In this document: in pieces, positions 19,327 through 28,850 of the stretch
Numbering within the stretch: position 1 is the stretch's first letter
How the letters are laid out: each line of letters opens with the position of its first letter
NCBI GenBank assembly: GCA_913058295.1
Contig: CAJXRD010000006.1
Span: forward strand, 37,144 to 101,143
Direction of reading: 5' to 3'
Source: an uncultured Flavobacteriales bacterium
Lineage (GTDB): Bacteria; Bacteroidota; Bacteroidia; Flavobacteriales; Flavobacteriaceae
DNA: 64,000 bases
Notes under the pieces: generated by a model
Database searches by the model: none
Told to the model about the DNA's origin: nothing
What the model saw: only the letters and a program-made list of their open reading frames with translations
Translations under genes and position numbers: made by a program

Positions 19327-20883
19327 CTATTTATGGTTTCCTCCTAAGAAGCTACAATCCTTCAGCTCTTGCATTGTATTATAGGGGATTGTAGTTTTAT
19401 GATACATATAAGTTCTGTCCAATTCTTTGGAAAGATGATGGTCATCAACATTCATTTCAATATCATCCATTTTAAATTGACAAGGGTGTTCGTAACCAGC
19501 CGCGTGTGTTATTTCCAACAATTCTTTTCTGAAAGTTTTAAAATATTGAGCTAAGCGTTCCGATTTTAATGGGATATTAATCCCATTTTGAAGCCATTTG
19601 CTTTGCGTTGCCACACCACTTGGGCAACGGTTGGTATGACAAACTTGAGCTTGAATACAGCCTATACTCATCATTGCTTCTCGTGCTACATTAATACAGT
19701 CAGCTCCCATTGCAAATGCCATTGCTGCTTTCGCAGGAAAACCTAATTTTCCGCTTCCAATAAAAACGATTCTGTCTGTAATTCCTCTTTTCTGAAATAC
19801 TTTATATAAATCACTAAAGGCATATACCCAGGGTAAAGAAACATGGTCTGCAAAACTAGGGGGTGCTGCACCAGTTCCTCCTTCACCTCCATCTACAGAA
19901 ATAAAATCTGGGCCCTTACCAGTTTCCTTCATAATATCTGCTAGTTCTCTCCATTGCTCTAATTTTCCAATAGCACCTTTTACACCTATCGGTAATCCTG
20001 TTTTATCAGCCATTAACTCAATAAAGTCAACCAGTTCAGTAACGTTCGAAAATACAGTGTGATTAGGAGGAGACAGTACATCTTTTCCAATTGTAACTCC
20101 TCTTATTTCTGCAATTTCTTTAGTGATTTTTGCTCCTGGTAGAACTCCACCTTTACCTGGTTTTGCGCCCTGTGAAAGTTTTATTTCGATAGCTCTTACA
20201 AAAGGGTTGTCTTTTACTAATTTTTCTAATTCACTCATAGAAAAATTCCCTTCTGAATCTCTTACGCCAAAGTATCCTGTTCCAATTTGGAAGACAACAT
20301 CTCCGCCATTGCTATGATAAGGGGATAAGCCTCCCTCACCAGTATTATGGTATGCTCCTGCGATTTCAACACCTTTGTTTAAAGATTCTATAGCTTTTGC
20401 AGATAAAGAGCCAAAACTCATTGCAGATACGTTTATTATAGAAGCAGGGCGAAAGGGCTTTCTTCTTTTGTGAAAAGTTCCCATTACCTTAGCACAGGGT
20501 AAAAATGTTTTGTCCACTGAATTTGGATGCTCTTTGCCAATTTTGAATGGCATCATGGCATTATTTATAAATATGTGTTGATGGGCATAAATATCTCTAT
20601 CGGTTCCGAAGCCCTCATAATTATTTTCATGTTTTGCAGAAGCATAAATCCAACTTCGTTCAATACGATTAAATGGTAATTCCTCTCTATTATTAGCAAC
20701 TAAATACTGCCTTAACTCTGGACCAATTTTCTCAAGAAGAAACCGAAAATGACCTAAAATAGGGAAGTTATGGCTAATACTGTGTTTTGCTTGTATAATG
20801 TCTCTTATCGCCAATAACACGAAGCCAATAATTATCCAACCCCACCATGGGATTAAGCCAATAATTTCTATAATTGAATCCAT
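19327..20883 (-). CDS. Membrane-anchored FMN-binding glutamate synthase domain protein
   Basis: A 518-residue protein made of the FMN/Fe-S core of glutamate synthase (GltB central and FMN domains) without the amidotransferase domain. A hydrophobic helix lies at about 6-27 (EIIGLIPWWGWIIIGFVLL). The FMN barrel has SVDGGEGGTGAAP and GSGKLGFPAKAA. The cluster of cysteines in GCIQAQVCHTNRCPSG matches the 3Fe-4S ligands. Such stand-alone proteins are common in Bacteroidota; their reaction is not established. The frame is open to 20943, but MDSIIEI at 20883 is the better start because upstream residues are basic and not conserved-looking. Confidence 0.9.
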   Translation of the reverse strand: MDSIIEIIGLIPWWGWIIIGFVLLAIRDIIQAKHSISHNFPILGHFRFLLEKIGPELRQYLVANNREELPFNRIERSWIYASAKHENNYEGFGTDRDIYAHQHIFINNAMMPFKIGKEHPNSVDKTFLPCAKVMGTFHKRRKPFRPASIINVSAMSFGSLSAKAIESLNKGVEIAGAYHNTGEGGLSPYHSNGGDVVFQIGTGYFGVRDSEGNFSMSELEKLVKDNPFVRAIEIKLSQGAKPGKGGVLPGAKITKEIAEIRGVTIGKDVLSPPNHTVFSNVTELVDFIELMADKTGLPIGVKGAIGKLEQWRELADIMKETGKGPDFISVDGGEGGTGAAPPSFADHVSLPWVYAFSDLYKVFQKRGITDRIVFIGSGKLGFPAKAAMAFAMGADCINVAREAMMSIGCIQAQVCHTNRCPSGVATQSKWLQNGINIPLKSERLAQYFKTFRKELLEITHAAGYEHPCQFKMDDIEMNVDDHHLSKELDRTYMYHKTTIPYNTMQELKDCSFLGGNHK

Positions 20884-20906
20884 AAATATTTGTTTTTTAA
20901 TTCTAT

Positions 20907-22190
20907 TTATTTTGCATTTAAATAATCTATGGTCAACATACAAAATGTTTTTACTCCTAAAAGCATACTGCTATCATCTATCATGAAATCTGGAGTATGG
21001 TGTGGAAAGGATTCTGTATTACCAGGAGTCATTCCTCCTAAAAAGAAATACAAACCCGGTACGACTTCTTGGTAATAAGAGAAATCTTCTCCGCCTGTAG
21101 TAGCTTTAACTAATTTCACGTTTTCCTTTCCAGCAGCAGCTTCCAAACTAGGCAACATTTGTTGTGTTAAATCTAAATCATTAAAAGTTATTACCGTATT
21201 ACTCTGCCATTCTATTGTTGCTGTTCCTCCATAGGCTTTTGCAATATCTCTAGCCATTTCGTTCATGCGGCGCATAATTAATTCTCTCATATCTGGGTCA
21301 AGAGTTCTTACGGTACCAATCATCTCAGCGCTTTCTGGAATAATATTAAATCGGACACCACTAGTTATTTTTCCAACTGTAATTACAGCTGCTTCATTTG
21401 TTAAGTTAGATTCCCGACTGATAATACTTTGAAAACCATCGATAATTTTAGCAGAAATATAAATGGGATCTACGCCACCCCAAGGTCTAGAACCGTGTGT
21501 TTGTTTTCCTTTTACATTTACCACAAATCGTTCTACAGCAGCCATAGTTCCACCCGGTTTATAGGATATGGTGCCTACTGGAGAACCGGATCCAATATGT
21601 AAGCCGAAAATAGCGTCTACTTTTGGATTTTCTAAAACTCCTTCTTTTATCATTAATGAAGCTCCTGCCTCTTCTCCTGGAGGTGGTCCCTCTTCAGCGG
21701 GTTGAAATATAAACTTTACAGTTCCATGAATTAGGTTTTTATGTTTAGATAGAACTTCTGCAACACCCATTAAAATAGAAATATGAGTATCATGACCGCA
21801 AGCATGCATGACTCCAGTTTCTTGCCCTAAAAATGTAGTAGTAACATTGCTTTTAAAAGGCAAATCATTTCTTTCGGTTACAGGCAACGCATCTATGTCT
21901 GCTCTTAAAGCAATTACCTTTCCAGGATAATCTCCTTTTAATATTCCAACAACACCAGTGTGAGCTACTTTTTCTGTCACTTCAAATCCGAGGCCTTTTA
22001 GGTGTTCCGTTATTTTTTCAGCTGTGTTAAACTCTCGATTAGATAGTTCTGGGTTTTCGTGAAAATAATGCCTCCATTCGATGACTTTTTCTTCTATAAG
22101 ATTGACATCGCTTAATAATTCACTGTCCAATTGAGCAAATAAAGTGGTAGAACTTATAATTAACAGAAAAAATAAATAGGGTAGTTTCAT
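20907..22190 (-). CDS. Secreted M20D family amidohydrolase/peptidase
   Basis: A 427-residue exported enzyme (signal about 1-19, MKLPYLFFLLIISSTTLFA). It belongs to the M20D group, which includes amidohydrolases that split N-acyl amino acids and related amides. The metal site HACGHDTH is at about 129-136, with EEGPPPGEEAGA shortly after, GLHIGSGSPVGTI in the middle, and the C-terminal GGEDFSYYQEVVPGLYFFLGG. Length is typical. It is 23 bases upstream of the glutamate-synthase-domain gene and probably co-transcribed with it. Confidence 0.92.
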   Translation of the reverse strand: MKLPYLFFLLIISSTTLFAQLDSELLSDVNLIEEKVIEWRHYFHENPELSNREFNTAEKITEHLKGLGFEVTEKVAHTGVVGILKGDYPGKVIALRADIDALPVTERNDLPFKSNVTTTFLGQETGVMHACGHDTHISILMGVAEVLSKHKNLIHGTVKFIFQPAEEGPPPGEEAGASLMIKEGVLENPKVDAIFGLHIGSGSPVGTISYKPGGTMAAVERFVVNVKGKQTHGSRPWGGVDPIYISAKIIDGFQSIISRESNLTNEAAVITVGKITSGVRFNIIPESAEMIGTVRTLDPDMRELIMRRMNEMARDIAKAYGGTATIEWQSNTVITFNDLDLTQQMLPSLEAAAGKENVKLVKATTGGEDFSYYQEVVPGLYFFLGGMTPGNTESFPHHTPDFMIDDSSMLLGVKTFCMLTIDYLNAK

Positions 22191-22343
22191 AAGATGGTTT
22201 TTTAAATTCAGCTAAAGATATTTAATTTTTTAATAAAAATGAATTGTTTTAATCTGTTTATAAATAGTATGAAAAGCAGATTATTCTTCTTCGTATTTTC
22301 TGTAATTTCACAGCTTAATTTTCAGAAGAAAATACCTTAAAAA

Positions 22344-24662
22344 TTGCAAGAATATTTACAACAACTTAATGAAGCACAGTTAGCGCCAGTTCTACAAAAA
22401 GATGGTGCTATGATCGTTATTGCTGGAGCGGGATCTGGTAAAACAAGAGTATTGACTTTTCGTATTGCTTATTTAATGTCGCTAGGGGTTGATCCATTTA
22501 ATATTTTATCCCTGACCTTTACCAATAAAGCCGCTCGCGAAATGAAAAAACGTATATCTTCCATTGTTGGAGGAGGTGAGGCGAAAAATTTATGGATGGG
22601 AACATTTCATAGTGTGTTTGCTAAAATTCTTCGGATTGAGGCAGATAAACTTGGTTACCCCTCTAACTTTACTATTTACGATACTCAGGATTCCCAAAGT
22701 GTTATTAGAGCGATTATTAAAGAAATGCATTTAGATAAAGATATCTATAAATACAAAAAAGTGTATTCTCGGATATCTTCTTATAAAAACAGTTTAATTA
22801 CCGTTAAAGCATATTTTAATAACCCAGAATTAGTAGAAGCAGATGCTATGGCTAAACTTCCTAGAATGGGAGATATTTATAAAGGCTATGTAGATCGATG
22901 TTTTAAGGCTGGGGCAATGGATTTTGATGATTTATTGTTAAAAACCAACGAGTTGTTAACTAGATTTCCAGAGGTGTTAGCTAAATATCAAAATAGATTT
23001 AGGTACATCTTAGTAGATGAGTATCAAGATACAAATCACAGTCAATATCTTATTGTAAAAGCATTAAGTGATCGATTTCAAAATATTTGTGTAGTAGGAG
23101 ATGATGCCCAAAGTATTTATGCATTTAGGGGAGCGAATATCAATAATATATTAAATTTTCAAAAAGATTACGAAGGCGTAAAGGTCTTTAGATTAGAACA
23201 AAATTACCGATCCACAAAAAACATAGTTAATGCTGCAAACAGTATTATTGAAAAAAATAAAACAAGACTGGATAAGGTAGTTTGGACCGCAAATGATGAG
23301 GGTTCAAAAATACTGGTAAATCGGAGTATGACAGATGGGGACGAGGGACGATTTGTTGCCAGTACTATTTTTGAAACGAAGATGAACAATCAGATGGCAA
23401 ATGGAAATTTTGCTGTTTTATATAGAACTAATGCACAATCTAGAGCAATTGAAGATGCGCTTCGGAAAAAAGATATTCCTTACCGAATTTATGGTGGATT
23501 AAGTTTTTACCAACGTAAAGAAATTAAAGATGTACTTTATTATTTGCGTTTGGTTTTAAATCCGAAGGATGAGGAGGCTCTTAAAAGAGTGATTAACTAT
23601 CCTGCAAGAGGAATTGGGCAAACAACCATAGAAAGGCTTATTGTTGCTGCAAACCAATACAACAGATCTGTATTTGAGGTCATGCAGAATATAGATAAAG
23701 TTGAAATAAATATAAATAAAGGAACTAAATCAAAGCTTAGTGACTTTGTGACAATGATTCAAAGCTTTCAGGTTTTGAATGATAGTTTTGATGCTTTTCA
23801 GATTACAGAATATGTTTCCAAAAAAAGTGGACTACTAACCGATTTAAAAAAGGACGGTACTCCAGAAGGAATAGCACGTATTGAAAATATTGAGGAACTA
23901 CTCAATGGTATGCGGGACTTTGTAGAAGAACAAAAAGAAATTGCAGATACCACTGGGTCTCTTGCTGAATTTATGGAAGATGTTGCCCTTGCTACCGATT
24001 TAGACAAAGAAACCGATGATGAGGATAAAGTTGCATTAATGACGGTGCATTTGGCAAAAGGCTTGGAGTTTCCACATGTTTTTATTGTAGGGATGGAAGA
24101 GGAGCTTTTTCCTAGTGGGATGAGTATGAATACTCGTAGTGAATTAGAAGAAGAACGACGGTTATTTTATGTAGCGGTTACCCGTGCTGAAAAACAAGCT
24201 TACCTTACCTATACACAGTCAAGGTATCGCTGGGGAAAATTAATTGATGCAGAACCAAGTCGATTTATCGAAGAAATTGAGGAACAGTATATAGAATATT
24301 TAACTCCCATAACAGAACATCGTTATAAACCCTTATTAGATGTTGATATTTTTGATGAGGTAGATAAGAGTAAACTAAGACTTCGAAAGCCTCAATCTGG
24401 AACAGCACCCAAAAGTTCATCAGACCCTAATCTTAGAAAATTAAGAAGAATTAAACCTGTAACTAGTTCTGCAGAAAAAAATATTAATTTAAAGGAGTTA
24501 AATCTATCTATAGGAACTATGGTAGAGCATGTTCGTTTTGGAAAAGGAAGAATAACAAAAATTGAAGGAGTAGGAGCAGATACTAAAGCAGAAATCAATT
24601 TCACAAATGGAGGGCTTAAAAAACTCCTACTGAGATTTGCAAAGTTGAAGGTATTAGAATAA
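22344..24662 (+). CDS. UvrD/PcrA-type DNA helicase
   Basis: A 772-residue superfamily 1A helicase that unwinds DNA in repair and removes obstacles at forks. Walker A GAGSGKT is at 28-34, followed by FTNKAAREMKKRI (Ia), VDEYQDTN (II), GDDAQSIYAFRGA (III), LEQNYRST (IV), MTVHLAKGLEFPHVFI (V) and VAVTRAEKQ (VI). The C-terminal segment (about 715-772, TMVEHVRFGKGRITKIEG) is the Tudor-like tail found in PcrA. The start is the TTG at 22344, reading LQEYLQQLNEAQ. Length is normal for UvrD/PcrA. Confidence 0.95.
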   Translation: MQEYLQQLNEAQLAPVLQKDGAMIVIAGAGSGKTRVLTFRIAYLMSLGVDPFNILSLTFTNKAAREMKKRISSIVGGGEAKNLWMGTFHSVFAKILRIEADKLGYPSNFTIYDTQDSQSVIRAIIKEMHLDKDIYKYKKVYSRISSYKNSLITVKAYFNNPELVEADAMAKLPRMGDIYKGYVDRCFKAGAMDFDDLLLKTNELLTRFPEVLAKYQNRFRYILVDEYQDTNHSQYLIVKALSDRFQNICVVGDDAQSIYAFRGANINNILNFQKDYEGVKVFRLEQNYRSTKNIVNAANSIIEKNKTRLDKVVWTANDEGSKILVNRSMTDGDEGRFVASTIFETKMNNQMANGNFAVLYRTNAQSRAIEDALRKKDIPYRIYGGLSFYQRKEIKDVLYYLRLVLNPKDEEALKRVINYPARGIGQTTIERLIVAANQYNRSVFEVMQNIDKVEININKGTKSKLSDFVTMIQSFQVLNDSFDAFQITEYVSKKSGLLTDLKKDGTPEGIARIENIEELLNGMRDFVEEQKEIADTTGSLAEFMEDVALATDLDKETDDEDKVALMTVHLAKGLEFPHVFIVGMEEELFPSGMSMNTRSELEEERRLFYVAVTRAEKQAYLTYTQSRYRWGKLIDAEPSRFIEEIEEQYIEYLTPITEHRYKPLLDVDIFDEVDKSKLRLRKPQSGTAPKSSSDPNLRKLRRIKPVTSSAEKNINLKELNLSIGTMVEHVRFGKGRITKIEGVGADTKAEINFTNGGLKKLLLRFAKLKVLE

Positions 24663-24679
24663 ATAATTAGTATTTTTTT

Positions 24680-25297
24680 ATGGCAGAATTAATTAAAATA
24701 TATGAGGATAATCCAAACCCTAAAGCTATTCGGGAAGTAGTTGAAGTCCTTAAAAAAGGAGGCTTGGTAATTTTTCCTAGTGATACAGTTTATGGCTTAG
24801 GTTGTGATATCACAAATAATAAGGCATTAGAGAAAGTAGCCAGAATAAAGGGTGTCAAACTAGAAAAAGCAAATTTTTCTTTTATTTGTGAGGATCTAAG
24901 TAATTTATCAGATTATGTTAAACAGATAAATACGCAAACCTTTAAAATATTAAAAAGAGCACTTCCTGGACCTTATACTTTTATTTTACCTGGAAATAAT
25001 AATTTACCAAAAGTCTTTAAAAAGAAAAAAGAAGTTGGAATTAGAGTTCCAGATAACAACATTGTTTTGGCAATAGTTAAAGAACTAGGGAACCCAATTA
25101 TTACTACTTCTATAAAAGATGATGATGATATCATCGAATACACAACAGACCCAGGCTTAATACTTGAAAAGTGGGATAAGTTAGTAGATGTTGTTATTGA
25201 TGGTGGATATGGTGGTAATATTCCTTCAACAGTAATAAACCTTTGCGGTGAGGAACCCGAACTGATAAGAGAAGGTAAAGGAAGTTTAGAAGTATGA
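24680..25297 (+). CDS. L-threonylcarbamoyladenylate synthase (Sua5/YciO/YrdC family)
   Basis: A 205-residue protein of the YrdC fold, which makes threonylcarbamoyl-AMP for the t6A37 modification of ANN-decoding tRNAs. It shows the family pattern KKGGLVIFPSDTVYGLGCDI near residues 26-46, a KxR-like basic site, and PSTVINL near 175. It is of the shorter YciO/YrdC type without the Sua5 C-terminal domain. It starts 17 bases after the helicase gene and ends at a strong terminator. Confidence 0.9.
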   Translation: MAELIKIYEDNPNPKAIREVVEVLKKGGLVIFPSDTVYGLGCDITNNKALEKVARIKGVKLEKANFSFICEDLSNLSDYVKQINTQTFKILKRALPGPYTFILPGNNNLPKVFKKKKEVGIRVPDNNIVLAIVKELGNPIITTSIKDDDDIIEYTTDPGLILEKWDKLVDVVIDGGYGGNIPSTVINLCGEEPELIREGKGSLEV

Positions 25298-25307
25298 TAA
25301 AGAATAG

Positions 25308-25354
25308 TATATAAATAAAAAACCCAGCTTTATGCTGGGTTTTTTATTTATATA
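25308..25354. terminator. Strong bidirectional terminator
   Basis: Arms of about 20 bases (25309-25328 and 25334-25353) are perfectly complementary, with core aaaaaacccagc / gctgggtttttt around a 5-base loop. The A-rich left flank and T-rich right flank let it serve both the plus-strand YrdC gene and the minus-strand OmpA gene. Confidence 0.88.
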
Positions 25355-25365
25355 TCTTATTAGTT

Positions 25366-26226
25366 TTAGTTTCCTTCTTCTGGAACAACCGCTTCACCCT
25401 CTGAAAGATTTTTCATTTCATTTTCAATCATTTCATAGAATTGATCAATTTTCGGTAAAATATAGATTTTTGTTCTACGGTTAGTTGATTTGTTTGCAGC
25501 ACTATCATTAGGTACTAAAGGTACAAATTCACTTCGTCCAGCAGCAATCATTTGAGCAGGATTTGCTCCAAGCTCCACTAGTCTTCTTACAACGGCAGTA
25601 GAACGTTTTGCGCTTAAATCCCAGTTGTCAATTAATACACCACTCTTATAAGGGTCGTTATCTGTGTGACCTTCTACTAATGCTTCAAAGTCTGGTTTAC
25701 CATTGATTACAGTAGCTACTTTTCCAAGAATTTCATTAGCTCTTGAGGATAAGTTGTAGCTTCCGCTTTTAAATAACACTTTGTCACTTAAAGAAATAAA
25801 CACCACACCTTTTTCAACATTAATCTCAATATCCTCATCATCTAGCCCAACTTCCTTTTTAAGGCTTGTAACTAAGGCAAGAGTTACACTATCTTTTTGT
25901 GTTAAGGCGTCTTGTAGTCTTGTGATTTTAAGGTCTTTCTCTTTAAGACTTTCTAAAGTTTTCTCAAGGTTCACCCCTCCTTGTTTTGTAAACATTGCAT
26001 AATCCTCTTTGTCTTTTTTTAAATCGTTTACTTGTTCTTCTAAAGAAGCAACACGAGCATTAGCTGAAGATTTATCAGCCTCGCAACTATTAAGTTTTAC
26101 GGTACAAGTATTTAGTAAGTCTTTCGTGTTTTTTTGCTTAGCTTCTAATTCTGCGTATTTTTTGCTAGATACACAAGATGTTAAAAACAAACTAGAACAA
26201 GCTACTAGTATTAGGAATTTTTTCAT
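25366..26226 (-). CDS. OmpA-family peptidoglycan-binding lipoprotein
   Basis: A 286-residue lipoprotein (signal MKKFLILVACSSLFLTSC, lipobox Cys18). A long coiled coil covers about 22-130 (repeating Leu and charged residues). The OmpA C-terminal domain (about 145-270) carries the peptidoglycan-binding pattern EGHTDNDPYKSG, NWDLSAKRSTAVVRRL and NRRTKIYILP. It should tether the outer membrane to the cell wall. A TAATTTTG box lies at 26253-26260. Confidence 0.94.
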   Translation of the reverse strand: MKKFLILVACSSLFLTSCVSSKKYAELEAKQKNTKDLLNTCTVKLNSCEADKSSANARVASLEEQVNDLKKDKEDYAMFTKQGGVNLEKTLESLKEKDLKITRLQDALTQKDSVTLALVTSLKKEVGLDDEDIEINVEKGVVFISLSDKVLFKSGSYNLSSRANEILGKVATVINGKPDFEALVEGHTDNDPYKSGVLIDNWDLSAKRSTAVVRRLVELGANPAQMIAAGRSEFVPLVPNDSAANKSTNRRTKIYILPKIDQFYEMIENEMKNLSEGEAVVPEEGN

Positions 26227-26252
26227 AATTAAATTTAAGTTTAAATGTTATT

Positions 26253-26260
26253 CAAAATTA
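26253..26260 (-). promoter_or_regulatory. Candidate -7 box (TAATTTTG) for the OmpA lipoprotein gene
   Basis: Exact TAnnTTTG match on the minus strand, 27 bases before the ATG at 26226. No -33 TTG at the usual spacing. Confidence 0.35.
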
Positions 26261-26309
26261 TTAAAAGAATATATAGTAAAAAAAGTAATGTACTTTTTTT
26301 ATGAAAATT

Positions 26310-27308
26310 TTAATTAAGTTCCTTAAAGATACGTTTTTTTCTAATATAATAAGCCCAAACAATAGATTTGATATTATAATATTTTACGGAAGAGGAAAAA
26401 TCCTTACGCTTTTTTAAAAAGATAGGAATAAGGCCATAAAAACTAAAATGAGCTTGTATAATAGCAAGGGTGTGCTTTGGTTTCCCTTGTAATAAAAATT
26501 GAATTCCTGCAATTCCATCCAAGACCAAACGTTTAAAAAGTAAAAACCAAACCTTATACCCTTTTACATTTTTGAGAAGCATTAATAGAGTGTTTCTAAA
26601 ATTATAAAATGTTTTTTTTGAATTAGCTTTATTAAGCGTAGCCCCGCCAACATGATATACTCTTGAACTCCCAAAATATTTTATAGAACCTCCATTAGAC
26701 TGTAACCTCCAACAAAGATCAATTTCTTCTTGATGTGTAAAAAAATCTTCATCCAGTCCATTAGCATTCCAAAATGCTTCTTTTTTTATTAAAAGGCAAG
26801 CTCCTGTTGCCCAAAAAATATTTATGATGTCATTGTATTGGCCCTTGTCCTTTTCTAAGGTATCAAAAATTCTTCCTCTACAATAAGGGTAGCCTAATTT
26901 ATCTATAAAACCTCCAGCAGCACCCGCATATTCAAAAAACTCTTTATTTTTAAAATCTAATATTTTTGGTTGAGCAGCAACTAAATTTGTGTCCTTTTTA
27001 AATTCTGAAATAATAGGGCTAAGCCAATTTTGAGTAACTTCAACATCACTATTTAATAAAACAAAAATATCTTCGCTAAGGTTTTTTAGAGCATCATTAT
27101 ATCCTTTGGCATAACCCCCGTTAGAAGAATTCTGAATTATAGTAACTTCTGGGAACTTCTCTTTTACAAATGCGACTGAATTATCTGTAGAGGCATTATC
27201 TGCCACATAAATAGTTGCTTCCCCTTTAGAAAAATTTATAACAGAAGGTAAAAATTGTTCTAACAATTCTTTTCCATTCCAGTTAAGTATAACAACCGCT
27301 ACTTTCAT
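26310..27308 (-). CDS. Family 2 glycosyltransferase
   Basis: A 332-residue GT-A fold enzyme related to rhamnosyl transferases (WcaA/GT2). The start MKVAVVILNWNGKELLEQFLPS and VADNASTDNSVAFV bind the nucleotide sugar; the metal-binding segment is LLNSDVEV. EEIDLCWRLQSNGG is the acceptor-side ED motif. A hydrophobic segment near 255-290 may associate with the membrane. It probably adds a sugar to a surface polysaccharide or lipid; there is no polysaccharide cluster beside it, so the product is unknown. Confidence 0.92.
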   Translation of the reverse strand: MKVAVVILNWNGKELLEQFLPSVINFSKGEATIYVADNASTDNSVAFVKEKFPEVTIIQNSSNGGYAKGYNDALKNLSEDIFVLLNSDVEVTQNWLSPIISEFKKDTNLVAAQPKILDFKNKEFFEYAGAAGGFIDKLGYPYCRGRIFDTLEKDKGQYNDIINIFWATGACLLIKKEAFWNANGLDEDFFTHQEEIDLCWRLQSNGGSIKYFGSSRVYHVGGATLNKANSKKTFYNFRNTLLMLLKNVKGYKVWFLLFKRLVLDGIAGIQFLLQGKPKHTLAIIQAHFSFYGLIPIFLKKRKDFSSSVKYYNIKSIVWAYYIRKKRIFKELN

Positions 27309-27326
27309 TAAAACAAAGTTAGTTTA

Positions 27327-27785
27327 TTAATTTTCATTATTTAGAGAGTAAATGGGTATCTCTTCTAAGAAGATATATTTCTCGTTTTTATAATCCATAT
27401 TACAGTAAAAATGTTCCAAACCATTAGATACCATTAAATAATTTGCTCGCACTACAAAATTATAACGCGCTATTTGATCAAAAACAGATTGATTAATTTT
27501 AATGCTTGGAGCTTTACATTCCACAATAATTTCAATACTTCCGTCGGAATTAAAAACGACAATATCATAGCGTTTAACAGTATCATGAAGCTTTAATTGC
27601 TTTTCGACATTGATATGTGATATGGGATATTTTTTTTCAGAAATTAAAAACTGCAGTACATGTTGGCGTACCAATTCTTCAGGAGTTAGGACCACAAACT
27701 TTTTTCGGATGATATCAAAAATCAACGTTTTATTTTCGTTACTTTTGAATCTGAAATTGTATTTCGGGAAGTTCAATTGTTGCAC
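27327..27785 (-). CDS. Orphan HsdR N-terminal-like (restriction endonuclease fold) protein
   Basis: A 152-residue protein corresponding to the nuclease-fold N-terminal domain of type I restriction HsdR subunits. It has LTPEELVRQHVLQFLI, then a PD-(D/E)xK-like core: YDIVVFNSDGSIEIIVECKAP gives D, E and the ExK lysine. No helicase domain, methylase or specificity gene is nearby, so it is not part of a restriction system here. It is divergent from holA, 63 bases apart, and 18 bases upstream of the glycosyltransferase gene. Its role is not known. Confidence 0.85.
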   Translation of the reverse strand: MQQLNFPKYNFRFKSNENKTLIFDIIRKKFVVLTPEELVRQHVLQFLISEKKYPISHINVEKQLKLHDTVKRYDIVVFNSDGSIEIIVECKAPSIKINQSVFDQIARYNFVVRANYLMVSNGLEHFYCNMDYKNEKYIFLEEIPIYSLNNEN

Positions 27786-27848
27786 CCCGCAATGTAATTC
27801 TTTTAAGAATAATATAATATTTACAATTTAAAATAATCAATTTTTTCT

Positions 27849-28850
27849 GTGCCTTTAGACAAAGCAAGACATATCGTAACAAGTATTAAAAAGGGTGATA
27901 TTAAACCTATTTACTTTTTAATGGGAGAAGAAGCATATTATATAGATGCAATCTCAAAATATATTGAAGAAACTATTCTTTCTGAAGAAGAAAAAGGCTT
28001 TAATCAAACCGTTTTATATGGTAGAGATGTCACAATAAGCGATGTTATAAGTACGGCAAAGCGATTCCCTATGATGGCCGAACGGCAAGTTGTCATTGTA
28101 AAAGAAGCACAAGACCTTTCTAGAGGAATAGATAATTTGCTTCCCTATATAGAGAATCCGCAGCCTACAACAGTTTTAGTATTTTGTTATAAATACAAGA
28201 AATTAGATAAGCGAAAAAAAATATATAAGGCTATAGATAAAGCGGGAGTATTATTCGAAAGTAAAAAACTTTATGACAATCAGGTACCAGATTGGATTCG
28301 AAAAGTACTAGCAGGAAAGAATTATAGCATTTCTCCAAAAGCAGCCCAGATGTTGGTGGAATTTTTAGGAAATGATTTGGGGAAAGTGAATAATGAACTT
28401 GAAAAATTGCAACTTATCTGCAAGCCTGAAGAGCAAATCACTGCACAAATAATTGAAGAAAACATTGGTATTAGTAAAGACTTTAATAATTTTGAATTGC
28501 AAAATGCCATTAGTAATCGAAACGTGAAAAAGGCATTTGGGATTATTCAATATTTTGCACATAACCCAAAAAACCATCCTTTAGTATTAACGGTATCCTT
28601 GTTGTTTAGTTTCTTTTCAAAGGTATTAAAATACCATGCTTTGGCTAATAAATCTCAGGCATCAAAGGTTTTGGGAGTTAATCCATACTTTATAAAGGAT
28701 TATGAAATTGCTGCTCGTAATTATCCTATGAAAAAAGTGAGTGCTATTATTGCTTCCATTCGTGAAATAGATGTAAAAAGCAAAGGAGTAGGAGCTAGCC
28801 TTTCTCAAGGAGATTTATTAAAAGAGTTGTTAGTTAAAGTAATGAATTAA
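27849..28850 (+). CDS. holA: DNA polymerase III subunit delta
   Basis: A 333-residue subunit of the clamp loader that opens the sliding clamp for DNA replication. The features are GDIKPIYFLMGEEAYYIDAIS at the N terminus, the AAA+-like fold without a working P-loop, and the C-terminal collar helices (about 215-330). The start is the GTG at 27849. Its stop TAA (28848-28850) abuts the stop of the convergent DoxX gene with no base between. Confidence 0.94.
   Translation: MPLDKARHIVTSIKKGDIKPIYFLMGEEAYYIDAISKYIEETILSEEEKGFNQTVLYGRDVTISDVISTAKRFPMMAERQVVIVKEAQDLSRGIDNLLPYIENPQPTTVLVFCYKYKKLDKRKKIYKAIDKAGVLFESKKLYDNQVPDWIRKVLAGKNYSISPKAAQMLVEFLGNDLGKVNNELEKLQLICKPEEQITAQIIEENIGISKDFNNFELQNAISNRNVKKAFGIIQYFAHNPKNHPLVLTVSLLFSFFSKVLKYHALANKSQASKVLGVNPYFIKDYEIAARNYPMKKVSAIIASIREIDVKSKGVGASLSQGDLLKELLVKVMN

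Noticed and set aside
26009..26317. 102-codon plus frame over the OmpA lipoprotein gene and its promoter
   Set aside because: Antisense to the lipoprotein signal and coiled coil; no family features.
27327..27785. Possible restriction-modification locus at the HsdR-N protein
   Set aside because: No methylase, specificity subunit or helicase domain is near, so a restriction system is not supported.
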